Of a stretch of DNA of 64,000 nucleotides, positions 27,739 to 37,335 are shown in pieces. The DNA is from Gemmatimonadota bacterium (GTDB lineage Bacteria; Gemmatimonadota; Gemmatimonadetes; Gemmatimonadales; Gemmatimonadaceae), in assembly GCA_020161135.1 (NCBI GenBank), contig JAIUOB010000002.1, forward strand, positions 806,001-870,000. Reading direction: 5' to 3'. The notes under the pieces were generated by a model, which searched no databases, was not told where the DNA came from, and saw only the letters and a program-made list of their open reading frames with translations. A program made the translations under genes and the position numbers. Position 1 is the first letter of the stretch; each line of letters begins with the position of its first letter.

Positions 27739-28470
27739 ATGCTCCTTCCTGATGTCGGTGCCCTGCTGCAGGCGAACTCCTGGCTCGTCTACCCCGCCGT
27801 GTTCGCCGGCGGTGTGCTCACGAGCCTCACGCCGTGCCTCTATCCGATGATTCCCATCACGGCGGCGGTCGTGGGCGGACAGCATCGCGCGACGTCGCGC
27901 GCAGACGGTACCGCGCGGCGCGGAGCGTCGCCCTGGCTGCTCACCGGCGCATACGTCATCGGACTCGCCCTCGCGTACGCCTCGCTCGGCCTGCTCGCCG
28001 GCATGACCGGTGCACTCTTCGGCAGCGTGAGCACCAACAAGTGGCTGCTGCTGGCCATGGGCAATCTGCTGCTGCTGTTCGCGCTCATGATGCTCGACGT
28101 GCTGCCGGTGCCCGTGCCGCAGGCGCTCCTCACCCGCGCCGCCACACTCGACGCCGGTGGACGCGTGCTCGGTGCCTTCGCGATGGGCGCGGCGAGTGGA
28201 CTCGTCGCGGCGCCGTGCGGCGCACCGGTCATGGCCGCCCTGCTCACCTGGGTCGCCACCACCAAGAGCGCCCTCCGCGGCTTCAGCTACCTCTTCGTCT
28301 TCTCGCTCGGCATGTCGGTGCTGCTCGTCGCTGTCGGACTCGCCGCCGGCACCGCGCAGCGTCTCCCCCGCGCCGGCACGTGGATGGTGCACGTCAAGCG
28401 CGTGTTCGCGATCGCCATGCTCGCCATGTCCCAGTACTACGTCCTCCAGGCCGGCCAGGTCTGGTTCTGA
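27739..28470 (+). CDS. ccdA: CcdA/DsbD-type membrane thiol-electron transporter
   Basis: Protein of 243 residues with six predicted membrane helices. The two redox cysteines sit in SLTPCLYPMIPIT (helix 1) and AAPCGAPVMAALL (helix 4), as in CcdA and the DsbD transmembrane core. It moves reducing equivalents from cytoplasmic thioredoxin to periplasmic thiol proteins. The TlpA-like gene 79 bp downstream on the same strand is its likely client. The ATG at 27739 follows an 82-bp divergent spacer. Confidence 0.9.
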   Translation: MLLPDVGALLQANSWLVYPAVFAGGVLTSLTPCLYPMIPITAAVVGGQHRATSRADGTARRGASPWLLTGAYVIGLALAYASLGLLAGMTGALFGSVSTNKWLLLAMGNLLLLFALMMLDVLPVPVPQALLTRAATLDAGGRVLGAFAMGAASGLVAAPCGAPVMAALLTWVATTKSALRGFSYLFVFSLGMSVLLVAVGLAAGTAQRLPRAGTWMVHVKRVFAIAMLAMSQYYVLQAGQVWF

Positions 28471-28549
28471 TGTGGTGAAGGTGCGCCCGGTTTCCTCCCC
28501 CTCCTCCTTCGTCCTTCCTCCTTCGTCCTTCACCCTGATCCTCACGCCC

Positions 28550-29071
28550 ATGCCCCGCCTCACGCGTACACTCCGCATCGTCCTCGCCGGCCTCGCCGTC
28601 GCCCTCGCACTCCCCGCCGCCCTTCGCGCGCAGGCCGGTGGCATCGCCGTCGGCGCAAGCATGCCCACCGGGCTCACCCTCGAGACGCTCGACGGCAAGC
28701 CGATGCCGCTCGCCGACGCCATCGGGAAGAAGCCGGCGGTGATCGAGTTCTGGGCCACCTGGTGTCCGCTCTGCCGCAAGCTCGAGCCGGCCATGCAGGC
28801 CGCGCGCACCCGCTACGGCAAGGAGGTCGCCTTCATCGGTATCGGGGTGCCCGACAACCAGACGGCCGAACGTCAGCAGCAGTTCGTGCGCGAGCGCGGC
28901 ATGCAGGGCATGTTCCTGTTCGACAAGGAGAGCGCCGCGGTCAAGGCGTTCGCGTCGCCGCACACGTCGTACGTGGTCGTGCTCGATGCCGCCGGCAAGG
29001 TCGTGTACACCGGCGTTGGCGGTGAGCAGGATATCGACGCGGCGGTGAAGCGCGCCCTCCCCACGCGCTGA
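28550..29071 (+). CDS. TlpA-family periplasmic thioredoxin
   Basis: Protein of 173 residues with a signal peptide (cleavage near ALRAQA), a thioredoxin fold with the active site WCPLC (Cys72, Cys75) and a cis-Pro region near SPHTSYVVV. It reduces disulfides in the periplasm and is probably recharged by the CcdA-like protein encoded just upstream. The next gene is an ECF sigma factor 61 bp downstream, which may link thiol status to transcription. Confidence 0.9.
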   Translation: MPRLTRTLRIVLAGLAVALALPAALRAQAGGIAVGASMPTGLTLETLDGKPMPLADAIGKKPAVIEFWATWCPLCRKLEPAMQAARTRYGKEVAFIGIGVPDNQTAERQQQFVRERGMQGMFLFDKESAAVKAFASPHTSYVVVLDAAGKVVYTGVGGEQDIDAAVKRALPTR

Positions 29072-29132
29072 CGTCGCCGCCACGCAGCACGACGCACCAC
29101 CACGCATCCTCGTCGGCTCTCGCACCCTGCGC

Positions 29133-29777
29133 ATGTCCGCCTCGCCTCCGCCTGACCACGTCGTCGCACCGCCCGCCGCGCCGAGCGCCGAGTTCGAGGC
29201 GGAGGCGTTGCGGTGGCTGCCCGATGTGTCGCGCTTCGCGCGGTCGCTCACGCGCGATGCGATGCTGGCCGATGACCTGGTGCAGGAGACCTATCTCAAC
29301 GCGTGGCGCGGTGCCGCCAGCTTCCGCGCCGATGCCGACATGCGGCGCTGGCTGTTCGCCATCTGTCACCATGCGTGGCTGCGCCTCGCGCAGCGCGAGC
29401 AGCGCTATCAGCTCACCGACGAGGGGCTCGACGCGGAGTTGGAGACGCTGGCGGCGGTGCGCGGGCATGCGTCGGCGCACCGCGAAGGGCTCACGGTCGC
29501 CCTCGACACCATCGACCTGCCGACCGCCATTGCGCAGGCGCTCGACGCGCTGCCGGCGGCGTTCCGCGTGGCCACGCAGCTCGTCGATGTCGAGGGATTC
29601 TCGTACGACGACGCGGCCGCCGTGCTGGGCGTGCCCGTCGGCACGATCCGCTCACGACTCTTTCGCGCGCGCCGACTGTTGCAGGAGGCGCTGTTCGCCC
29701 ACGCGCGCGACCTCGGTTTTGGCCGCGCCGGGCGCGCCGACAGGACGCCCGACCCCTCATCCCGCTCCGACACATGA
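29133..29777 (+). CDS. ECF RNA polymerase sigma factor
   Basis: Protein of 214 residues. Sigma region 2 is at about 25-95 (RFARSLTRDAMLADDLVQETYLNAWRG, -10 recognition helix MRRWLFAICHH) and region 4 at about 130-185 (ALPAAFRVATQLVDVEGFSY, then VPVGTIRSRLFRARR). The stop overlaps the downstream zinc anti-sigma gene (ATGA), the usual arrangement. Genes upstream encode CcdA- and TlpA-like proteins, so a periplasmic thiol or oxidative signal is a reasonable guess. Confidence 0.9.
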   Translation: MSASPPPDHVVAPPAAPSAEFEAEALRWLPDVSRFARSLTRDAMLADDLVQETYLNAWRGAASFRADADMRRWLFAICHHAWLRLAQREQRYQLTDEGLDAELETLAAVRGHASAHREGLTVALDTIDLPTAIAQALDALPAAFRVATQLVDVEGFSYDDAAAVLGVPVGTIRSRLFRARRLLQEALFAHARDLGFGRAGRADRTPDPSSRSDT

Positions 29778-30094
29778 ACGCCATGGTCACGCACGCCCCG
29801 CCGCGGCCACCCATCGACTGTCGCGATGCCGTGCGGCAGCTCTGGGACTATCTCGACGGCGAGCTCGACGCCGACCGCTACGCGGACATCGCCGCGCACG
29901 TGGAGCAGTGCCGTTCGTGCGGCGAGCACTACGCCTTCGCGCGACCCTTCCTGGCCGCACTCGGCGCACCGCCGGCCTCGTCACCCGGTGCGATGCGGGC
30001 GCCGTCAACGCCGTCCGATGCGACCAGCCAGGAGCTGCGCGCCCGCGTCATCGCGGCGCTGCAGCGCGACGGGTTCCCCACTCCCCCGGACTAG
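29774..30094 (+). CDS. Zinc-type anti-sigma factor (ZAS, soluble)
   Basis: Protein of 106 residues with the ZAS signature H42-x3-C46-x2-C49 (AAHVEQCRSCG) after an LWDYLDGELD helix. There is no transmembrane segment, so it is a soluble, RsrA-like anti-sigma factor that can release its sigma factor on thiol oxidation. Translationally coupled to the sigma gene (ATGA). Its stop overlaps the convergent DUF4126 stop. Confidence 0.9.
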   Translation: MNAMVTHAPPRPPIDCRDAVRQLWDYLDGELDADRYADIAAHVEQCRSCGEHYAFARPFLAALGAPPASSPGAMRAPSTPSDATSQELRARVIAALQRDGFPTPPD

Positions 30095-30672
30095 CGCGCG
30101 CGACGCCTGAACAGCACGCCGTGCACGCGTCGTGAGAAGAACACCAGCAGCAGCAGCACCGCAACGAGTGTCACCACCGGCAGGAAGATGGCCAGCACGC
30201 TGGTGACCACGGCCCCCACGAGTTCGAGCAGGGCGATGACGGGATTCGCCCCGCCGCCGGTGAGCGTCGTGCTCTTGAAGCGCGTGAACACCGTCGCACC
30301 CTGCGTCGCACTGGCCGCGCCGCCCGCCAGCAGCACCACGCTCCACTTGAGCACCGGGGGCAGGTCCACCACCACGCTCGCTGCCGCCAGCATCCCCGCC
30401 AGCACCGCCGCCGGCGACGCGACCACGTCGAGCAACTGGTCGAGCCAGGGGATCGCGTAGGCGCCCACCTCGAGGATCGTCGCGGTGCCCAGCGCGGCGA
30501 GCGCCGGCGTGGTGGCGAGCCAGGCAAACTCGGGGGCGAGCGACAGCACGCCGGACTTGGCGGCGATGGCGGTCGCCAGCAGCGGCACGAACACGCGGAA
30601 CCCGGCCGCCGCCGCGAGCCCCAGCCCCACCGCCACGCCCAGCAGCGCCTCGTACGGCAGGTCGAGTGTCAT
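30091..30672 (-). CDS. DUF4126 integral membrane protein
   Basis: Protein of 193 residues, strongly hydrophobic with about five membrane segments. It carries the DUF4126 pattern: an N-terminal GLAAAAGFRVFVPLL, a central LPPVLKWSVVLLAGGAAS, and a Gly-rich TTLTGGGANPVIALLE. Function unknown. The ATG at 30672 is chosen; ATG codons further upstream would add a hydrophilic tail. Confidence 0.8.
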   Translation of the reverse strand: MTLDLPYEALLGVAVGLGLAAAAGFRVFVPLLATAIAAKSGVLSLAPEFAWLATTPALAALGTATILEVGAYAIPWLDQLLDVVASPAAVLAGMLAAASVVVDLPPVLKWSVVLLAGGAASATQGATVFTRFKSTTLTGGGANPVIALLELVGAVVTSVLAIFLPVVTLVAVLLLLVFFSRRVHGVLFRRRAR

Positions 30673-30745
30673 GATGTCGAGAGATAGCACGACGCGCCGG
30701 GCGGCGCACGGTTCCGCCCGGCTGGGCGGCGCGCTAGCGTCCGGC

Positions 30746-31294
30746 ATGTCGCGGTTTCTCCGCTGGTTCTTCTTCGCGTCGCTCTCCACGATCCTGCTGC
30801 TGCAACTGCGCGGGCTCGACGCGCCGCTTCGCACCGCCGCGACGCCGCTCGGCATCCTCTCCTTCGAGTTCGCCGTCACCGCGGCACGCGCCGCCGCGAT
30901 GCTCGACGCGTGGCGTGCCGCCGGTGCCCTCGACGCCGCACGCGTGAGCCTCGGCGTCGATGTCGGCTTCCTGCTGGTCTACCCGTGGTTCTTCCGCAGC
31001 TCGGTGCAGTTGCTCGCGGCGCCGGAGCCGGTCGCGACCGGCTTCGATCGCGTTGGGCAGCAGTTGGCGGCGTTCGTGCTCTTCTGCACCCCCCTCGATC
31101 TGGCCGAGAACCTTGCGCTCTGGCGCTTGGTCGAGACCGTGCCCCCTGCGTCGCCCAGCGGCGCGCTCGCGGCGCTCGCCGGCGTCGCCGCGACCGTCAA
31201 GTTCCTGCTGGTCGTCGCCACGGGCTGCTGGTGCCTCGTGGCACTCTCGCGCCGCATCGGACGTACGTCGTCGCGTCCCAGCCCCCGCGCCTGA
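30746..31294 (+). CDS. Hypothetical membrane protein
   Basis: Protein of 182 residues with about four hydrophobic segments (near 5-20, 65-90, 95-115, 140-165). No domain is recognised. A segment F-x-R-V-G-Q-Q-L-A-A-F followed by PLDLAENLALWRL is seen in related small membrane proteins. It is separated by 24 bp from a small membrane protein gene downstream on the same strand, and a photolyase gene follows. Function unknown. Confidence 0.65.
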   Translation: MSRFLRWFFFASLSTILLLQLRGLDAPLRTAATPLGILSFEFAVTAARAAAMLDAWRAAGALDAARVSLGVDVGFLLVYPWFFRSSVQLLAAPEPVATGFDRVGQQLAAFVLFCTPLDLAENLALWRLVETVPPASPSGALAALAGVAATVKFLLVVATGCWCLVALSRRIGRTSSRPSPRA

Positions 31295-31318
31295 CCGTTC
31301 CCCGATCACCCGCCTGCG

Positions 31319-31750
31319 ATGCCTGCCTCCCCGAGCCTCCGCGGACTCGCCCTGCGCACCCTCGCTGCCCTCGTGCTTGTCGTGGGCACCTACAATCCCG
31401 AAGGCTGGTCGTACGTGCATTGGGCGCTCGTGCCACTGCGCACCGGCACCGCGACGCCGGGCCCGCTGTCGGTCAAGGTGCTCGTCGGGCTGCTGCTGCT
31501 TGCCGGCTGGGGCGTGTTCCTCAACGCCACGCGGCGCGCCATTGGTCTCGCCGGCGCGCTCCTCGTGCTCGCCGTGTCGGGTGTGCTGGTGTGGGTGCTC
31601 ATCGACGTGGGCATCGTGAGCGCCACATCGGCGCGTGGCATCGCCTGGGTGGTGCTCGTCTGCACCGCACTGCTCCTCGCGGTCGGCATGAACTGGAGTC
31701 ACCTCTCGCGACAGTTGAGCGGGCAGGTGGACATGGACCCCACCGACTGA
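31319..31750 (+). CDS. DUF6524-like small membrane protein
   Basis: Protein of 143 residues with about four transmembrane segments. Conserved-looking features are GTYNPEGWSYVHWAL after helix 1 and MNWSHLSRQLSGQVDMD at the C-terminus, which recall DUF6524 proteins. Function unknown. It lies 7 bp before the GTG start of the photolyase/cryptochrome gene and is probably cotranscribed with it. Confidence 0.65.
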   Translation: MPASPSLRGLALRTLAALVLVVGTYNPEGWSYVHWALVPLRTGTATPGPLSVKVLVGLLLLAGWGVFLNATRRAIGLAGALLVLAVSGVLVWVLIDVGIVSATSARGIAWVVLVCTALLLAVGMNWSHLSRQLSGQVDMDPTD

Positions 31751-31757
31751 CCGCCGC

Positions 31758-33356
<1,599 letters not shown>

Positions 33357-33360
33357 CCCA

Positions 33361-33500
33361 CGGCTCCCGGCCCAAGGCCCCGGCCCAGCCCCGGCCCAGC
33401 CCCTCACCGGCGCACGGCCCATGACCATCCGCGCTCCGGTGGTCATGCGCCATGAGCCCGTGAGGCGCTGCACCGTGAGCCGGGGGCCTTGGGCCGGGAG
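33361..33500. repeat. Palindromic repeat element at left island edge
   Basis: Arms near 33364-33426 and 33440-33500 pair imperfectly; the ends CTCCCGGCCCAAGGCC and its complement GGCCTTGGGCCGGGAG are exact. The right arm contains a 41-bp stretch (33442-33482) also found at the other edge of the island. The element fills most of the gap between the photolyase gene and the plug-like gene. Confidence 0.75.
33442..33482 (+). repeat. Left 41-bp flanking direct repeat
   Basis: Begins GTCATGCGCCATGAG and ends CACCGTGAGCCG. It matches 37336-37376 at 36 of 41 positions in the same orientation; between them lies the lower-GC three-gene block. May be an insertion-site repeat or a dispersed element. Confidence 0.8.
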
Positions 33501-33552
33501 TCTGTTGGGATGGGGAACGCTCGCCGAGCGCGCTGTCGGCTCGCTCGGGCGC

Positions 33553-35940
33553 CTATCGCTTGAGCCAGATCACCAGCACGCCACACACGGTATCGAGATT
33601 CTGGTAGCGCGCCGGCGTCTGTGCCGGGCCGGCGTAGTACTCGATCGCCGCGATAGTCCTGGGATCGAGCAGGTTGATGTTGAATGGTTGCTCATACGCG
33701 CGCCCCGCGTAGATGCGGACGTTGTCGATGTAGACGTCGGCGGCCCGGGTTGCTCCGCATGGGCGTCCCTGCAACGACCGTGGTGGGCGGCTTGAGACAA
33801 CGTAGGGGGGGCCGGCTGACGGACGCACCACACGCAGACCCGGCGTGGCGGAGAGAAGATCGGCCATCGTGCTTGGCTGAAGCTTCGCTATCTCGTCAGC
33901 CGTGAAGAAGTGCCCGAGGCCTATGCGCCTGTTGTCCTCAAAATCCCCCGTTCGGTGCGCGTCGGCCTTGGTTTCAACCTCGCCGAGTACCACGGCCTTG
34001 GCGAGGCGGATAGTCAGACGCATGGTGTCGCCTGCCGCGACCCGAACGATCGTGTCATGCGATACCGAGCCGATGCGTCGTACCTCCACCCGGTGCACAC
34101 CGGGGGCGACTCGTGAGAGTGTGAACTCGCCGCGCTCGTTTGTGCGCACGTCGCGTTCGACATCTGGCAGCGTGATTGTAGCTCCGGAAAGCGCAATACC
34201 GGATGAATCGACGACGGTACCTACCAGTGATGCGGTCGCAATCGCGCTGCGCTTGAGCAGCAGCGCAATGCGCGCGACCGGCGACGCTGCGGAAAGCGTC
34301 ACCGTGTGTGCCTCCGAGCGACCAAGCGAATCGCGCGCGACCATGCGGATTGGCACATGCAGGGGAAGGTTGCACACCCGAAACGCACCGTCCGCTGAGG
34401 CCGCCATTGCTCGAGAAATATTGTGCTTGCGCGACGCGTCGAACCACTCTGCGTTGACCTCGACCGTCCGCAAGTCGTCAATTGGCCAGTCGCCCATCAC
34501 GGCGCCCGTCACCACCCCCTCTGTGTGGTCATCTGCGCGGGAGTGGTCGGCCCCGCAGACCCTTGTGCGCAGGGATCGACCAGATGGGACTTTGAGCAGA
34601 AGGGGCGTCGACACCGCCGGAAGGAGCACGTGGACCTCGTGCACCGCATGAATCGAATCCAGCGACGGGGTACGAACCTCGACTCGGTGGACTCCCGGCC
34701 TGATTCCGGTCAGCGAGAAGACGCCGCGACCATCCGTGGTGGCGGTCGTCGAGTGCCCAGCGAGCCCGATGCGCGCCAGTTCGATGGGACGCTGTGTTGT
34801 CGAGTCGACGACTCGTCCGGAGAGCGTCACGGCATCTGCGGCCCACAACGTGTCCCTGCCCCGCCGCCAAGCGAGCACATCACCGCCGACTTCCAACAGC
34901 GATGTGAGTGTCGGTGTTGTGCTGGTGCGCGCACGGAAGCCGCTGCTCACCACTGCGGTGCGCCGCTCCATGACTGGCATGCGCAGATGCCACCGGTTCA
35001 CGATCCAAGCCCCACTTGGTGCGCGACGGAACTCCAGCCGTGCGTGGGCATACTGCGCGCCTGGAATGCGGTCGGTATTCACGTACCGATACTCGAGGTG
35101 ACGCAGTTCCAGTGTGGCAGGATCGAGCACGAGCGAACCGGCGAGTTCAGGAATGCGACGCCGATTGTTCGTCGGCTCGAACGCGATCTCAAGACCTGCA
35201 GCGGAGTCGCTGGTCAGGATCTGAAAGCAGTGATCCCGCCGAAATTCTTCCGAAGCCAGCACCTCCGCATCCGGCGCCCGAAACACGACCGAATCACTCC
35301 GATCGACCACAATGTACCCTGTCGCTTGCAATGCCTCCGTCGATACGGAGGACCATGGACGCAACGTGGCAACCGAACGCAGTTGCCAACGCTCGGCGAT
35401 AAGCTTCTCCTGTGGAGTCAGCGTGCGCTCGAACTCCGCCAGATCGACCTGCGCGGTGGCTTCGGCGCCGATCGTGCTGGCAGTCAGTGCCGTACGCGCC
35501 TGCTCCCATGCCTCGACGGCATCGGAGGTGCTCGGCCGGCGACCACTGCACGGTGCCTGCTGCGAGACGCGAACGGTTTGCAGGATCACCGGAAGTTGGG
35601 ACAGCCGGATGTCGAACTGCCGATGCTCGTCGCGCGCCACAGTGAACGACTCCGATGTCTGCGGCTGATATCCGATGCGCCGCGCCCGAAGTCGCACAGT
35701 GCCAGGCGAGAGGCCCGTGATCGCGTACGCCCCGCGATCACCGCTGAGAGCACGCGCCTGAACGCGATCGGCCGTGTCGAGTGCTTCGACCACGACACCG
35801 ATGACCGGGGCACCGTCCGTTTGGAGCACGAGGCCTGACACGGACTGAGCCGCCGCAAATGCCGGGAGTCCACTTACGATCAGAGCGAGACCCGTCCATC
35901 GGATGCTGGGCGGATCAATACACTTGCTGTGGCGGGTCAT
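33553..35940 (-). CDS. Large carboxypeptidase-regulatory/TonB-plug-like surface protein
   Basis: Protein of 795 residues with a signal peptide (cleavage near AFAAAQ). Domains in order: carboxypeptidase-regulatory-like fold (about 35-110), an uncharacterised middle region with Cys pair CSGRR and DHCFQI, a second regulatory fold (about 385-470), a VCGADHS-RVCNLP cysteine pair, a third regulatory fold (about 575-660), and a C-terminal TonB-plug-like domain (FFTADEIAKLQPSTMADLLS, AADVYIDN, final CGVLVIWLKR). No beta-barrel follows, so it is not a transporter by itself. It is the largest of three such proteins in the window. Visibly lower GC than neighbours. Third gene of the island, 273 bp after the DsbA-like gene. 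Confidence 0.75.
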   Translation of the reverse strand: MTRHSKCIDPPSIRWTGLALIVSGLPAFAAAQSVSGLVLQTDGAPVIGVVVEALDTADRVQARALSGDRGAYAITGLSPGTVRLRARRIGYQPQTSESFTVARDEHRQFDIRLSQLPVILQTVRVSQQAPCSGRRPSTSDAVEAWEQARTALTASTIGAEATAQVDLAEFERTLTPQEKLIAERWQLRSVATLRPWSSVSTEALQATGYIVVDRSDSVVFRAPDAEVLASEEFRRDHCFQILTSDSAAGLEIAFEPTNNRRRIPELAGSLVLDPATLELRHLEYRYVNTDRIPGAQYAHARLEFRRAPSGAWIVNRWHLRMPVMERRTAVVSSGFRARTSTTPTLTSLLEVGGDVLAWRRGRDTLWAADAVTLSGRVVDSTTQRPIELARIGLAGHSTTATTDGRGVFSLTGIRPGVHRVEVRTPSLDSIHAVHEVHVLLPAVSTPLLLKVPSGRSLRTRVCGADHSRADDHTEGVVTGAVMGDWPIDDLRTVEVNAEWFDASRKHNISRAMAASADGAFRVCNLPLHVPIRMVARDSLGRSEAHTVTLSAASPVARIALLLKRSAIATASLVGTVVDSSGIALSGATITLPDVERDVRTNERGEFTLSRVAPGVHRVEVRRIGSVSHDTIVRVAAGDTMRLTIRLAKAVVLGEVETKADAHRTGDFEDNRRIGLGHFFTADEIAKLQPSTMADLLSATPGLRVVRPSAGPPYVVSSRPPRSLQGRPCGATRAADVYIDNVRIYAGRAYEQPFNINLLDPRTIAAIEYYAGPAQTPARYQNLDTVCGVLVIWLKR

Positions 35941-36213
35941 TCCGCCGCCTGCGACCGCCCTTCGCTTAGGCATCATGGTCAGCGCTCAAGATTGTGTGCG
36001 GCTTCGTATCGAACCTGTGCGCGTCATGCGTTTACGGCTGTCCGCGTTGTTCGGCGCCCTGGCTCGCTGCCTGTGCGTCGCTCGCGTGACCAGGCGGGAC
36101 CTTGCGGTTGGTGCGGCCGTCACGACGAGGCCGTGAAGGGCGCATCGGCTTCGCACGCCGCCTGGATTGCCCCCACATTGCGAGTACCTCGCTGCCGCTT
36201 TCGGCGGCGCTCG

Positions 36214-36942
36214 TCAGGGCGTGCTGTCGGCCTTCCAGACAAGGCGTCGCAGGCGTGAGGAGTCAACCTCGGGGAATGGGTTGCGATGCCTGAGCAGGTC
36301 GTTGATCACGCGGGACATCTCGGGAACCGTGTGTCCGATAACCCAGCCATTGACGGCGACCGTCGGCGTCGAGCGCAGGCCAAGCCGATCTGCGATTGAC
36401 TGCGACGAATCCACTGCCTGACTCGCGGTTGGTGAGGACATGCATGCGGAGAACGCAGAGGAGTCCACCACACCTGCAGCCTGAGCGTAGCTGTTCCAGC
36501 TGCGAAGGCCGATCGAGTCCTGATGCTGGTAGAGCAATTGCACCATCTCTGGCATCCGCGCCTGCCTCTCGGCACACTCAGCAGCGATCGCCGCCATGCG
36601 GGCAAACTTGTGCGTCGGAAGGGGGAAATGAATCATCTCGACCCGGATCTTCTCTCCGAACCTCTCCTTGAGGGCTGGCAGGACGGTCTGATGAAACACT
36701 CTGCACGCCGGGCACTCGAGGTCGGCAAACTCCACTATTGAGATCGACCCAGGCCCGGCGTTGTAGAGCACCCGACTTGGCAGCGACTCCCAGTCAGAAA
36801 TTCTGGCTGGCTCTCGCAGTGAGGAAGCCGGCGGCACCACCGAACGCGCGCGAACCTCTCCGGCTAGCACCGTCGCCGCTAGGACTACTGCGGCGACGGT
36901 GAGCGTCGCGGAGAGTGTGATCTCCAGACGACGTTGCGACAT
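36214..36942 (-). CDS. DsbA-like thiol-disulfide oxidoreductase, membrane-anchored
   Basis: Protein of 242 residues. An N-terminal uncleaved or signal-type helix (about 8-28) leads to a DsbA/thioredoxin_4 fold with active site CPAC (Cys77, Cys80) in FADLECPACRVFHQ and cis-Pro in STPTVAVNG. It acts outside the cytoplasm to form or isomerise disulfides. Its start is only 5 bp after the stop of the eight-cysteine peptide, so that peptide is an obvious candidate substrate. The ATG at 36942 is chosen; the longer open frame is antisense-like upstream. Base composition is lower in GC than the surroundings. Confidence 0.88.
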   Translation of the reverse strand: MSQRRLEITLSATLTVAAVVLAATVLAGEVRARSVVPPASSLREPARISDWESLPSRVLYNAGPGSISIVEFADLECPACRVFHQTVLPALKERFGEKIRVEMIHFPLPTHKFARMAAIAAECAERQARMPEMVQLLYQHQDSIGLRSWNSYAQAAGVVDSSAFSACMSSPTASQAVDSSQSIADRLGLRSTPTVAVNGWVIGHTVPEMSRVINDLLRHRNPFPEVDSSRLRRLVWKADSTP

Positions 36943-36947
36943 CGCGA

Positions 36948-37184
36948 CTACTCGATGTAGTTGCAGGTGGTCGCCAACTGGTAGTCGCTGCCGCCGCCAG
37001 GACAGTTCGCGGTGATGATGCAGGCCGAAGGACAACCCTCCGGGCACATCGAACCGCTCGAGCAGTCGCCGTCGCAGAACTGAATGTTGCATGGGCCCGC
37101 GGCTGCAGCAGCGGGAATCGGGTGACTGAGGCGCCATCCAGCGAGTGCCAAGATGACTGCCGACCGCAGAATAATTCCACGCAT
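36948..37184 (-). CDS. Secreted eight-cysteine small peptide
   Basis: Protein of 78 residues. A signal peptide (about 1-29, basic start MRGIILRSAV, Ala-rich cleavage region) precedes a mature part of about 49 residues with eight cysteines at 32, 37, 41, 47, 51, 55, 61 and 74, which could form four disulfides. No family is recognised. A ribosome binding site (gaggtg) precedes the ATG at 37184. It heads a unit with a DsbA-like oxidoreductase 5 bp downstream. Possible roles are a secreted toxin or bacteriocin, a structural surface peptide, or a modified-peptide precursor; none is shown by sequence. Confidence 0.78.
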   Translation of the reverse strand: MRGIILRSAVILALAGWRLSHPIPAAAAAGPCNIQFCDGDCSSGSMCPEGCPSACIITANCPGGGSDYQLATTCNYIE

Positions 37185-37235
37185 GTCGCACCTCGTCGCG
37201 GAAGTGAACACAGACGGGGCCACACCGCCCACGTC

Positions 37236-37254
37236 GAACGAGGATTCCTCGTTC
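37236..37254. promoter_or_regulatory. Perfect palindrome in leader of peptide gene
   Basis: GAACGAGGA-T-TCCTCGTTC has 9-bp perfect arms around one base. It sits just downstream of the predicted -10 element (37261-37266), at about +1 to +19 of the transcript. It is a candidate operator, or a 5' stem-loop in the RNA. Confidence 0.6.
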
Positions 37255-37260
37255 ACGGCT

Positions 37261-37288
37261 AGCGTACCCCCCCCCCGCTGATTGTCAA
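37261..37288 (-). promoter_or_regulatory. Candidate phase-variable promoter (G10 in spacer)
   Basis: On the minus strand TTGACA (37288-37283) is a perfect -35 hexamer, and TACGCT (37266-37261) a plausible -10. The 16-bp spacer between them consists of ATCAGC plus ten G residues (C10 on the plus strand, 37267-37276). Gain or loss of one G would change the spacer to 17 or 15 and switch promoter strength. The peptide start is about 77 bp downstream. Hexamers and tract are seen; the switching is inferred. Confidence 0.6.
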
Positions 37289-37335
37289 GATCTGACTGCG
37301 CACCGCCTCCGCCTTCTGTCGTAATCTCGGGGACG

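Noticed and set aside
35903..36136. Small 77-codon plus-strand ORF between the plug-like and DsbA-like genes
   Set aside because: No signal peptide, no recognisable motif, no ribosome binding site; likely chance. I see nothing else in 35941-36213.
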